Positions 1 through 7,281 of a DNA stretch of 54,285 nucleotides are shown piece after piece (the first letter of the stretch is position 1; each line of letters begins with the position of its first letter). The stretch comes from Lachnospiraceae bacterium. Lineage in GTDB: Bacteria; Bacillota; Clostridia; Lachnospirales; Lachnospiraceae. The DNA lies in assembly GCA_024696945.1 (NCBI GenBank), contig JAILGF010000066.1:1-54285 (forward strand), written 5' to 3'. The notes under the pieces are model-generated. The model did not search any database, had not been told where the DNA came from, and saw only the letters and a program-made list of their open reading frames with translations. Made by a program: the position numbers and the translations under genes.

Positions 1-788
1 CCTGTGCCGCCGCCTGATGCTACTGAGAAGTACTTCTTACCCTTCTCGTTGCATTCCTTCTTGTAGGTACCTGCAACGGGATGCTGGAAACGGGTAGGGT
101 TGGTTGAGTTACCGGTGATGGAAACGTCAACGCCTTCCTTCCACATGATAGCTACGCCCTCTGTAACGTCATCTGCACCATAGCAGTTAACCTTTGCACG
201 AGGTCCATTAGAATATGACTTACGGCTGATTTCCTTAACTTCGCCGCTGAAGTAATCCATCTGAGTCTCAACGAATGTAAATCCATTGATACGTGAAATA
301 ATCTGAGCTGCATCCTTTCCTAAGCCGTTAAGGATAACTCTAAGGGGCTTTTTACGAACGCGGTTAGCCTTCTCAGCGATACCGATAGCACCCTCAGCTG
401 CTGCAAATGACTCATGACCTGCTAAGAAGCAGAAGCAATCTGTCTCTTCTTCAAGAAGCATCTTGCCAAGGTTACCATGTCCAAGACCAACCTTACGATG
501 GTCAGCAACTGAACCGGGGATACAGAAAGCCTGAAGGCCCTCTCCTATAGCTGCAGCTGCATCAGCGGCACGCTTAGCACCCTTCTTGATAGCGATTGCA
601 GCACCAACGGTGTAAGCCCAGCAAGCATTCTCAAAGCAGATAGGCTGGATCTTCTTTACCATTGCGTAAACATCAAGACCTGCATTCTTGCAGATGGTTT
701 CGCATTCCTCTACAGAGGAGATGCCATACTGTGAAATGACCTTGTTGATCTGGTCAATTCTTCTCTCATATGATTCAAATAATGCCAT
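1..788 (-). CDS. GGGtGRT protein (3' end beyond window)
   Basis: The reverse strand is open from an ATG at 788, behind the strong Shine-Dalgarno site AGGAGG, to the left edge, so the C-terminus is missing. The translation starts MALFESYERRIDQINK, and the last readable residues are SVASGGGTG. That is the start of the GGGtGRT signature for which this family of mostly clostridial proteins is named. The family's biochemical role is not established to my knowledge. It is usually encoded beside a NifU-like iron-sulfur scaffold, and here that scaffold lies 18 bp upstream in the same direction, so the two are probably cotranscribed. The readable part is rich in Cys, Gly and Ala, with several cysteines (for example around ECETICK and DCFCF) that could bind a cofactor; that is inference. 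No signal peptide or membrane segment is seen. Confidence 0.85.
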   Translation of the reverse strand, partial: MALFESYERRIDQINKVISQYGISSVEECETICKNAGLDVYAMVKKIQPICFENACWAYTVGAAIAIKKGAKRAADAAAAIGEGLQAFCIPGSVADHRKVGLGHGNLGKMLLEEETDCFCFLAGHESFAAAEGAIGIAEKANRVRKKPLRVILNGLGKDAAQIISRINGFTFVETQMDYFSGEVKEISRKSYSNGPRAKVNCYGADDVTEGVAIMWKEGVDVSITGNSTNPTRFQHPVAGTYKKECNEKGKKYFSVASGGGT

Positions 789-806
789 TTTTATCTCCTC
801 CTGTTA

Positions 807-1499
807 TCATTCTTTTCTGGGATCGATGATCTTAACTGCATCATCAACTCTTCCGTACTGACCCTTAGCCTTCTCCCAAGCTGTTGTGGGATCATCACCC
901 TTCTTGATGAAGTCGGTCATTTTTCCAAGGGAAACGAACTGGTATCCGATGATCTCATCATTCTCATCAAGAGCGATACCTGTAACGTAGCCTTCTGCCA
1001 TCTCTAAGTAACGAGGTCCCTTCTCGAGAGTACCATACATAGTACCAACCTGGCTTCTTAAGCCTTTTCCAAGATCCTCAAGTCCTGCACCGATAGCAAG
1101 TCCGTCATCTGAGAATGCAGACTGTGTACGTCCGTAGATGATCTGAAGAGCAAGCTCTCTCATAGCGGTGTTGATAGCATCACAAACAAGGTCAGAGTTC
1201 ATAGCCTCTAAAACGGTCTTGCCGGGAAGGATTTCAGCTGCCATAGCTGCTGAATGAGTCATTCCTGAGCATCCGATGGTCTCAACGAGAGCTTCCTGGA
1301 TAACACCGTTCTTTACGTTAAGGGTAAGCTTACAAGCGCCCTGCTGAGGAGCACACCAGCCGATACCATGTGTAAAGCCGTTGATTTCTTCAACCTTCTT
1401 AACCTTGGTCCACTGTCCTTCCTGAGGTATAGGAGCCGGATCATGCTTTGCGCCCTTAGCTACGGGACACATAGTTTGTACTTCATGAGTGTAAGTCAT
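807..1499 (-). CDS. NifU-like iron-sulfur cluster scaffold protein
   Basis: This 230-residue protein matches the NifU/IscU-like scaffold that accompanies GGGtGRT proteins. Conserved cysteines are visible: C11, the pair in GWCAPQQGAC (about residues 49 and 56), IGCSGMTHS (about 77) and DLVCDA (about 105). They fit a cytosolic protein that assembles or carries an Fe-S cluster. It is longer than a bare IscU (about 130 residues), with an extra C-terminal region from about residue 140. The ATG at 1499 follows AAAGGAG at good spacing. The GGGtGRT gene follows 18 bp downstream, so the pair is probably one operon. Its leader contains a long-loop hairpin (see 1537-1572). The family assignment is firm; the clients of the cluster are unknown. 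Confidence 0.85.
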   Translation of the reverse strand: MTYTHEVQTMCPVAKGAKHDPAPIPQEGQWTKVKKVEEINGFTHGIGWCAPQQGACKLTLNVKNGVIQEALVETIGCSGMTHSAAMAAEILPGKTVLEAMNSDLVCDAINTAMRELALQIIYGRTQSAFSDDGLAIGAGLEDLGKGLRSQVGTMYGTLEKGPRYLEMAEGYVTGIALDENDEIIGYQFVSLGKMTDFIKKGDDPTTAWEKAKGQYGRVDDAVKIIDPRKE

Positions 1500-1536
1500 G
1501 TTAAAAAACTCCTTTCGTTTTTTATACTTATTTGTT

Positions 1537-1572
1537 ATGGTAAGCCTTTATCCTTTTGCATTAGTTTACCAT
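1537..1572 (-). promoter_or_regulatory. Leader hairpin upstream of the Fe-S scaffold gene
   Basis: ATGGTAA and TTACCAT form a perfect 7-bp inverted repeat with a 22-base loop, 38 bp upstream of the scaffold gene start. Further upstream, near 1588-1617, a weak -35/-10 pair (TTTACA and AAAATA, 18 bp apart on the minus strand) could place this repeat in the 5' untranslated region. It may be an RNA hairpin or an operator; nothing here decides between them. Confidence 0.35.
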
Positions 1573-1671
1573 AAAACTTCAGACTATATTTTCTCACAAT
1601 ATTTACGATTTGTAAAGATGCAATTTGATGAAAATTACGTTAAAATTTCATAACTAAGAGGAAATGTGCAT

Positions 1672-1700
1672 AAAAAAACCTCCTGCATATGCAGAAGGTT
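1672..1700 (-). terminator. Rho-independent terminator of rny
   Basis: On the minus strand an AACCTTCTGCAT-type stem closes with ATGCAGGAGGTT, with one mismatch, and is followed by seven T. It begins just past the rny stop codon. Confidence 0.85.
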
Positions 1701-1708
1701 TAATTAAA

Positions 1709-3280
1709 TTACTTAGCGTAATCAACGGTTCTGGATTCTCTGATGACATTGACCTTGATCTGACCGGGATATTCGAGCTCGTTTTCGATCTTCTTCGAAA
1801 TATCGCGGGCAAGAAGAACCATATCGTCATCGTTAACCTGTTCAGGAACCACCATTACTCTTACTTCTCTACCGGCCTGGATAGCGAAAGACTTTTCGAC
1901 TCCCTTAAAGCTTGATGAAATATCTTCTAACTGTTTTAATCTTGTTGTGTAAGTTTCAACCGTTTCACGTCTTGCACCCGGACGTGCTGCCGATATAGCA
2001 TCGGCTGCCTGAACTATACAGGCAATGAGCGACTGGAATTCAACATCGCCATGATGTGCTTCAACTGCATTGATGACAATAGCGGATTCTTTGTATTTTC
2101 TACAAAGATCAACACCGATCTGAACATGGGTTCCTTCCATCTCCTGATCGACTGATTTTCCGATGTCATGAAGAAGTCCGGCACGACGGGCAAGTCTGAC
2201 GTCACAGCCAAGTTCTCCGGCAAGATGTCCGGAAAGAATGGCAACCTCGATGGAATGCTTTAATGCATTCTGGCCATAGCTTGTTCTGAACTTCATCTTT
2301 CCGAGAAGTCTTACAAGCTCAGGATGCAGATTGTGAACGCCTGCTTCAAGCATAGCTGCTTCACCTTCATCCCTGATCATCTGTTCAACTTCCTTCTGTG
2401 CCTTTTCAACCATCTCTTCGATTCTTGAAGGATGAATACGTCCGTCAAATATAAGTCTTTCAAGAGCAATTCTTGCGACTTCACGTCTTACGGGATCGAA
2501 ACAGGAAAGAACAACAGCTTCAGGCGTATCGTCAATAATAAGATCTACACCTGTCATCGTTTCTAAGGTACGGATATTTCTTCCCTCACGTCCGATGATC
2601 CTTCCTTTCATTTCATCACTGGGCAACTGCACTACCGAGATTGTAGCTTCAGCCACATGATCTGCGGCGGTTTTCTGGATTGCTGTTATTATCAGCTCTT
2701 TAGCCTTCTTATCAGCCTCATCCTTTGCCTTTGCCTCGAGATCCTTGATCATTACAGCGGTTTCATGTTTTACTTCATCTTCAACAGTTTTAAGCAGATA
2801 TTCCTTAGCTTGTTCGGAGGTCAATCCAGAGATTTTCTCAAGTTCCTGAACCTGCTTTACATGAGCTTCATCAAGCTCCTGCCTGATTTTATCAAGTTCA
2901 ACTTCCTTGAGAGTAATCTTGGCTTCCTTGCGCTCTAACGCTTCAGTCTTTCTGTCGAGGTTCTCTTCCTTCTTCAGTACTCTGTTCTCATAATGCTGAA
3001 GTTCGGCTTTTCTGTCCCTTGTCTCTTTTTCAAGCTCTTTCTTGGAACGGAGAGATTCCTCTTTGACTTCTACCAGTGCCTCACGTTTTGCGGACTCAGC
3101 TTCGGTTTTTGCTTTGTCAATTATTTCCTTAGCCTTATTTTTTGCATTTTCAAGATTTTCAGCATCCTCTTTGTCACGTTGTTCATTAACGGACTTGGTA
3201 ATCTTCTTGCTTGCAAAAAGGTAGGTAATAAGTGAACCGATAATTAAACCGACCACTGCTCCTATAATTCCGTACAGCAC
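1709..3280 (-). CDS. rny: Ribonuclease Y
   Basis: RNase Y is the membrane-anchored endoribonuclease that starts mRNA decay in many Firmicutes. The 523-residue product shows the standard order: an N-terminal transmembrane helix (about residues 3-25), a long charged coiled coil rich in Glu and Lys (about 30-190), a KH RNA-binding domain with [15 protein letters not shown], and an HD domain with the metal motif LLHDIGK. The frame is open to a TTG at 3295, but the site GGGAGG overlaps that codon. It lies 7 bases before a GTG at 3280, which gives the usual short N-terminus ahead of the membrane helix, so I use 3280. The gene has its own promoter (TTGACA-17-TAAAAT) and a terminator, so it is monocistronic. 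Confidence 0.95.
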   Translation of the reverse strand: MLYGIIGAVVGLIIGSLITYLFASKKITKSVNEQRDKEDAENLENAKNKAKEIIDKAKTEAESAKREALVEVKEESLRSKKELEKETRDRKAELQHYENRVLKKEENLDRKTEALERKEAKITLKEVELDKIRQELDEAHVKQVQELEKISGLTSEQAKEYLLKTVEDEVKHETAVMIKDLEAKAKDEADKKAKELIITAIQKTAADHVAEATISVVQLPSDEMKGRIIGREGRNIRTLETMTGVDLIIDDTPEAVVLSCFDPVRREVARIALERLIFDGRIHPSRIEEMVEKAQKEVEQMIRDEGEAAMLEAGVHNLHPELVRLLGKMKFRTSYGQNALKHSIEVAILSGHLAGELGCDVRLARRAGLLHDIGKSVDQEMEGTHVQIGVDLCRKYKESAIVINAVEAHHGDVEFQSLIACIVQAADAISAARPGARRETVETYTTRLKQLEDISSSFKGVEKSFAIQAGREVRVMVVPEQVNDDDMVLLARDISKKIENELEYPGQIKVNVIRESRTVDYAK

Positions 3281-3379
3281 AGGAGCACCTCCCAATATTT
3301 AATTATTTGCATATTGTATGTATAAAGCATAAAAGTAAACTTTTATACTAAATATCATCACACAATCACACAAATATTT

Positions 3380-3408
3380 ATTTTATATGTTTTTACCAAA
3401 TATGTCAA
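3380..3408 (-). promoter_or_regulatory. Sigma-A promoter of rny
   Basis: The minus strand reads TTGACA (3408-3403), a 17-bp spacer and TAAAAT (3385-3380). This gives a leader of about 90 bases before the rny start. Confidence 0.8.
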
Positions 3409-3461
3409 GTAAATTTTGTATATTTTTAACAATAAGTTACTATTTACGGCAAATCTGATAT

Positions 3462-3500
3462 AAAAGTGGCATGTAAGCTTGCTTGCAATGCCACTTTTTT
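3462..3500 (+). terminator. Terminator-like hairpin with no obvious gene ahead of it
   Basis: AAAAGTGGCAT and ATGCCACTTTT form an 11-bp perfect stem around a 15-base loop. A run of T follows on the plus strand, with only TTTTAT on the minus strand. No plus-strand gene lies upstream, because the rny promoter points the other way. It could be a second terminator for the tRNA transcript or part of the repeat element beside it. Confidence 0.45.
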
Positions 3501-3517
3501 TCAGATTATGCTGTAAA

Positions 3518-3605
3518 AGCTGGACAAAACAAACGAGTAAACATAAGCCGCTTTGCGGCGACTTACGGCGTAGCCGGAAGGTTTATGAGTGTGTTTTGGT
3601 CAGCT
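3518..3605. repeat. Compound palindromic intergenic element
   Basis: The outer arms (3518-3544 and about 3580-3605) are imperfect inverted repeats, beginning AGCTGGACAAAAC and, read on the other strand, AGCTGACCAAAAC. They match at roughly 20 of 27 positions. Between them lie two further hairpins: TAAGCCGC-TTT-GCGG with a flanking CTTA (3544-3565) and CGGC-GTA-GCCG (3566-3576). The whole folds as a cloverleaf-like or cruciform structure on either strand. It encodes no credible protein. It resembles REP or MITE-like intergenic repeats, but copy number cannot be judged from one window. Confidence 0.5.
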
Positions 3606-3629
3606 GTGAATAGTAACGTAACAAGACAT

Positions 3630-3656
3630 AAAAAAAATCCGGTAGAATCTACCGGA
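3630..3656 (-). terminator. Terminator after tRNA-Glu
   Basis: TCCGGTAGA and TCTACCGGA form a 9-bp stem with almost no loop, followed by eight T on the minus strand. It sits 5 bases beyond the tRNA 3' end. Confidence 0.8.
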
Positions 3657-3660
3657 GTTC

Positions 3661-3732
3661 TGACGAATAAGGGAATCGAACCCTTGTTTCCGCCGTGAGA
3701 GGGCGGCGTCTTAGCCGCTTGACCAATTCGCC
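3661..3732 (-). tRNA. tRNA-Glu (anticodon CUC)
   Basis: Read on the minus strand, the acceptor GGCGAAT pairs with ATTCGTC (one G-U) and is followed by discriminator A. The D arm has GTC and GAC around AAGCGGCTAA. The anticodon stem CCGCC/GGCGG carries the loop CTCTCAC, giving anticodon CTC for GAG codons. The T arm contains GGTTCGATTCC. The 3' CCA is not encoded, since the next bases are GAA. A sigma-A promoter and a terminator flank it closely, so it is transcribed alone. Confidence 0.95.
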
Positions 3733-3762
3733 AATATCCACTGTCGCTTTCGCAACATTGAT

Positions 3763-3791
3763 ATATTATCATATTTTTTAAGATAATGCAA
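3763..3791 (-). promoter_or_regulatory. Promoter of tRNA-Glu
   Basis: The minus strand reads TTGCAT (3791-3786), a 17-bp spacer and TAATAT (3768-3763), ending about 30 bp before the tRNA. Confidence 0.75.
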
Positions 3792-3827
3792 GCATTATTT
3801 TTGAAATTTTGAATTTTCTATATTTTC

Positions 3828-3867
3828 AGACATTTGTAAGTTTTTCAATACACTTATCTAAAAATGT
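3828..3867 (-). terminator. Possible weak terminator after the polyferredoxin gene
   Basis: GACATTT and AAATGTC, with an inner TAAGT/ACTTA pair, form a hairpin about 15 bp past the stop codon of the polyferredoxin-TlpA gene. There is no clean T run after it, so its strength is doubtful. Confidence 0.35.
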
Positions 3868-3883
3868 CTTATAACCTATAACG

Positions 3884-5398
3884 CTACTCTCCTACAGCCT
3901 GCGTATATAAGGCTTCAAGCAGATCCAAATTTATTGAACCAAGCTTATTATAGATGACAACTCCGTTCTTATCAAGTACGATCGTCTGAGGTATTGTAGA
4001 TGAACCTCCTACCGCATTCCATACAGTATCATCCTCAGAATCTATCGCAAAAGGAATGTTAAGACCGCTTTCATTTACATATTCTATAGGATCGTCATCA
4101 ATAAGGCTGCTGTGGACCGCAACTAATGCTATTTCTTCCTTATGCTTATTGTAGAACTCTTCAAAAATCGGAAGTTCCTTAACACAAGGACCGCAATAGG
4201 TAGCCCATAGATTTATGAAAACAGGCTTACCCACTGAACCGGCGACAGAAAAACTTTCACCGTCCATGCATTTTATTTCAAAATCCTTTACTTTGCATCC
4301 TACTTCATAACCGATAGGAATCTCAGCTTCGGCTTTATCCGGATTGTTTTCGGAACTATCCTGCATAATAGTTTCCTGGTTAAGATCTATTGCTTCGTTC
4401 TCTTTTTTTATTGAAGGATCAAGGAAATTAAACCAGATAAGTGCAAATATGAGAACCGCCAAAGCTATAAACTGTGTAATTCTTTCAAATGTCTGTCTTT
4501 TCTTACCGACAACTTCGCCATCATAATGTGCTTTAAGTGTAATACTTCCGGCTTTAACAGATATAGCCTTTTGACTGCATATATCAACGCATTTTCCGCA
4601 ATTTATACATTCATGGTCTCCCACTCGATGAACGTCCATTCCGCAGTTCCTTACGCACGCATTACAGCCATTACATTTTGAAGTATCAACCTTCACTCCT
4701 ATAATGTTGAATCGATTAAACAGACTGTATATTGCTCCCAAAGGGCATAAAAATCTGCAGAATGCCCTAAAGCAGAAAATACACAGTATGATTAAAAATA
4801 TCATTATAATTAATTTGCGTGCAAAAATAATTCCAAGCAGATCAAAGTATTCGGAATTAGCGGGATTTGAAAGCAATCCTACGGCTCCTTCCAAGGTCCC
4901 GGCCGGGCATATATACTTACAGAAGCCGGGCACCGTCATTTTTTCATATAGACCGAACCATAGAGTAATGCCGAAAACAAAAACCGCAAGTATAACATAC
5001 TTAAGATAAGAAAGAATTCTTGTTACCTTGCCTTTACGTATCTTAGGAGTCGGAATCTTATACAAGAGCTCCTGGATAAGCCCAAAAGGACACAGATACC
5101 CGCATATCGTCCTTCCGAATATCAGCCCGTAAAGGATAAGTATTCCGAAAACATAAAATCCGGCAGTTTTACCCGAAGATGCCAATGCATTCTGAAGGGC
5201 ACCCAAAGGACAGGCTCCTACAGCTCCGGGGCAGGAATAACAGTTAAGACCGGGAACGCATGCAATCTTCGTATTACCGGTATATATATTCCCCTTTATA
5301 AAGCCCCTGATATGAGCATTGTACAGCAATGCCGCATAAACCTGTATAAGCCTTCTTTTGCCGGATCTCATTGATTTAAGTGTTTCTTTCTTATCCAT
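3884..5398 (-). CDS. Membrane polyferredoxin fused to a TlpA-like thioredoxin domain
   Basis: This 504-residue protein joins two parts. The first (about 1-330) is a NapH/MauN-like membrane iron-sulfur protein. It has several transmembrane helices, CxxxCP motifs in CGYLCPFG, CKYICPAG and CRFLCPLG, and two ferredoxin clusters (CNGCNACVRNC and CINCGKCVDIC). After a further helix and an acidic linker, the C-terminal 135 residues form a TlpA/redoxin domain with the active site WATYCGPC. The layout suggests electrons passing from the cytoplasm through Fe-S centres to a thiol-disulfide domain, presumably outside the membrane; that is inference. The frame is also open to a TTG at 5407, but the ATG at 5398 starts one base after the stop of the CXXC micropeptide, so I prefer it. 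It is the last gene of the train and is cotranscribed with the micropeptide and lipoprotein. Confidence 0.85.
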   Translation of the reverse strand: MDKKETLKSMRSGKRRLIQVYAALLYNAHIRGFIKGNIYTGNTKIACVPGLNCYSCPGAVGACPLGALQNALASSGKTAGFYVFGILILYGLIFGRTICGYLCPFGLIQELLYKIPTPKIRKGKVTRILSYLKYVILAVFVFGITLWFGLYEKMTVPGFCKYICPAGTLEGAVGLLSNPANSEYFDLLGIIFARKLIIMIFLIILCIFCFRAFCRFLCPLGAIYSLFNRFNIIGVKVDTSKCNGCNACVRNCGMDVHRVGDHECINCGKCVDICSQKAISVKAGSITLKAHYDGEVVGKKRQTFERITQFIALAVLIFALIWFNFLDPSIKKENEAIDLNQETIMQDSSENNPDKAEAEIPIGYEVGCKVKDFEIKCMDGESFSVAGSVGKPVFINLWATYCGPCVKELPIFEEFYNKHKEEIALVAVHSSLIDDDPIEYVNESGLNIPFAIDSEDDTVWNAVGGSSTIPQTIVLDKNGVVIYNKLGSINLDLLEALYTQAVGE

Positions 5399-5399
5399 T

Positions 5400-5540
5400 T
5401 TATCCAAGTCCGATACACTCCGAGCAGATTATTACAGCCTTTGTAAGAACCGCCTTTGCACTGCCGTTAAATATACCAAGTATTATGAATGCAACTGCAA
5501 TAACCAATAAAAGGAAACGAATGATATTTTCTTTTTTCAT
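5400..5540 (-). CDS. CD1871A-type CXXC micropeptide (46 aa)
   Basis: This is a small gene that automatic callers easily miss. It has one N-terminal transmembrane helix (about residues 6-23) and ends in ICSECIGLG. That matches the short CD1871A family of clostridial peptides with a terminal CXXC followed by IGxG. The gene ends one base before the ATG of the polyferredoxin-TlpA gene, so translation is probably coupled. The two cysteines (C39 and C42) next to a thioredoxin-like protein suggest a redox partner or cluster ligand; this is inference. The ATG at 5540 has only a weak site (GGTGA) five bases upstream. The family is recognised from its pattern, and its function is not established to my knowledge. 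Confidence 0.8.
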   Translation of the reverse strand: MKKENIIRFLLLVIAVAFIILGIFNGSAKAVLTKAVIICSECIGLG

Positions 5541-5580
5541 AAGTTTCACCGATTTAATCTCCCATATCCTCTAAACATTT

Positions 5581-6069
5581 TCATTCTGTTCTTTTTTCAA
5601 GAACAATTGTTATATCACTAAAAGAATCATCGGCTACATATATGACGGTATCTTTTACATATCCTTCGGGTGCTTTAAGAACATGCACTTCATATTTCCC
5701 AGCTTTAGCATCAAACTCAACTTTTCCTGTACTGTCAGTTTTACCGGTTCTGCATTCGGTATCCGAGCAGAACTGTATAGTTGCTCCTTCAACAGGTGCT
5801 CCGGTAGTATCGGTTACAAATATTTTATATACCCCGGTTAATGTGCTTTCCGGACCGGGTGTTACAATATCTGTTACCGCGGTAGTGTTTTCCGGTTCGG
5901 GTGTTACTGTTTCCGTAACTATATTTTTCTCTTCTTTAGTTCCTTCAGTTACAGTATTTATATTAGAATTATCGGCATTGCCGGTCTGATCGTTTTCTTT
6001 AGAACATGCAGCTAAAACAATACATAAAGCAAAGATAACTAATAAACTAAAACATTTACGCAATTTCAT
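5581..6069 (-). CDS. Lipoprotein with a Cna-B/carboxypeptidase-regulatory-like domain
   Basis: This 162-residue exported lipoprotein has a signal peptide ending in the lipobox VLAAC, with the lipidated Cys at about residue 22. A Thr/Pro/Glu-rich linker follows (about 25-80). The C-terminal prealbumin-like fold carries GVYKIFVTDTTGAPVEGATI and the run of alternating polar strands typical of Cna-B or carboxypeptidase regulatory-like modules. Such domains act as rigid stalks or binding modules on the cell surface. The ATG at 6069 lies 28 bp after the STAS-kinase gene. The micropeptide and polyferredoxin-TlpA follow within 40 bp, so the product may be an extracellular partner of that redox unit. 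This is inference from gene order; the domain itself shows no catalytic residues. Confidence 0.75.
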   Translation of the reverse strand: MKLRKCFSLLVIFALCIVLAACSKENDQTGNADNSNINTVTEGTKEEKNIVTETVTPEPENTTAVTDIVTPGPESTLTGVYKIFVTDTTGAPVEGATIQFCSDTECRTGKTDSTGKVEFDAKAGKYEVHVLKAPEGYVKDTVIYVADDSFSDITIVLEKRTE

Positions 6070-6097
6070 AAAAGATTATTCCTTCCACCGGGCTTTA

Positions 6098-7258
6098 TCA
6101 GCAAAAAACACTTTCAAGGTATTCAATGGTGTGTTTAATCTGTAAAGCAGCCAGTTCTTCTTCCTTCCTGGATTCCAACATATTAAGGAAGCTCGTATAT
6201 CCGATAACTTTAATCTTAGTTAATATCTCTTTACGTTCGCTTTCATCGATATCCTTATAATATTTGTCAAAAACCTTGTTAAATATACTGTTGCACAATT
6301 CTGTATCAATACCGAAAAATTCCATGCTGTTATTAGGATCGTCCTCGGTAAATGCTATATAAGCAAGATACAGTCCACCGAAATCAAATAAAGGAAGTCC
6401 CTGGCTTAAGGTATCCATATCTATAAGCATAGGTTCATCACCGGAGAGCATAACGTTTTTCATCTGTATGTCCCCATGAACCACATGGTTATCCTCGGGG
6501 AGCTCGATGTAAAAATTCTTCATTCCTTCATAAAGCTTTTCAGAGATTATGGAACGTATATTTACAAGTTTATTTAAAAACATCTCTTTACAGGATGGCA
6601 GCGTTCCCGGTTCCATTGAAATACTGTGAACCTTTTTTATCAGCTCGGTATAATCCGATATTATACTATCGATTTCATTCGGCTTTTCTTTTATAAGATC
6701 GTGGAAGGTTTTTGCCTTAAGAAGTTCAAATACTGAACCGTAGGAATTACCTATCTTTACAATATCAAAAGAAATGGCTGTGGGAATACCGGCAACAAAT
6801 GCAAGCCTTGCAAGCCTTTTTTCATTTTCAATTATAGAGATGGCTTCGGGAGATTCATATTTCTTGACAACAGTATCTTCATCCAATCTATATACAGTAC
6901 CATAATATCCTTTTCCGATGATCTCACATCCGTCAACGGATATTTCACGGTATTGCTTCTTAATATCAAACAGCTGTGTGAATCCGGTTGTTTCAAAAAT
7001 ATCATAAACATCACGGGATACATTGAAAACGGAAATCGGCCTACTCTTGGTCTTCTGTAATTTAAGAAGAACACGAAGTCCAGCGCTTGAAATATATTCA
7101 AGCTTTTCGGCATCAAAGGAAACATCCTTCTGTGAAGCCGCTGCTATAGCAAAAAGGTCTTTTTCAAACTGATCGGCATTGGTCGAATCAATCCTTCCTT
7201 CAAGTGAAACAACCGTATATTCCGAAGAATCGTTTGCTTTTATATTTAATGATGACAA
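6098..7258 (-). CDS. STAS domain fused to an APH-like kinase domain
   Basis: The 386-residue cytoplasmic protein starts with a STAS domain (about 1-100) of the anti-anti-sigma type. Its motif LEYISSAGLRVLL holds the serine that is phosphorylated in SpoIIAA-like proteins. Residues about 110-370 form an aminoglycoside-phosphotransferase/kinase-like fold of the TIGR02172 type. It has a glycine loop IGKGYYGTVYRL, a VVKKY lysine, the catalytic loop HGDIQMKNVM and LIDMD in place of DFG. The kinase may phosphorylate a small molecule or a protein, possibly a STAS serine. The start is TTG at 7258, behind AGGGG at 10 bases. It lies 23 bp after polC and is probably cotranscribed. No SpoIIAB-like partner or sigma factor is present nearby. 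Confidence 0.8.
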   Translation of the reverse strand: MSSLNIKANDSSEYTVVSLEGRIDSTNADQFEKDLFAIAAASQKDVSFDAEKLEYISSAGLRVLLKLQKTKSRPISVFNVSRDVYDIFETTGFTQLFDIKKQYREISVDGCEIIGKGYYGTVYRLDEDTVVKKYESPEAISIIENEKRLARLAFVAGIPTAISFDIVKIGNSYGSVFELLKAKTFHDLIKEKPNEIDSIISDYTELIKKVHSISMEPGTLPSCKEMFLNKLVNIRSIISEKLYEGMKNFYIELPEDNHVVHGDIQMKNVMLSGDEPMLIDMDTLSQGLPLFDFGGLYLAYIAFTEDDPNNSMEFFGIDTELCNSIFNKVFDKYYKDIDESERKEILTKIKVIGYTSFLNMLESRKEEELAALQIKHTIEYLESVFC

Positions 7259-7281
7259 AATATAAATTCCCCTTTCTATAG

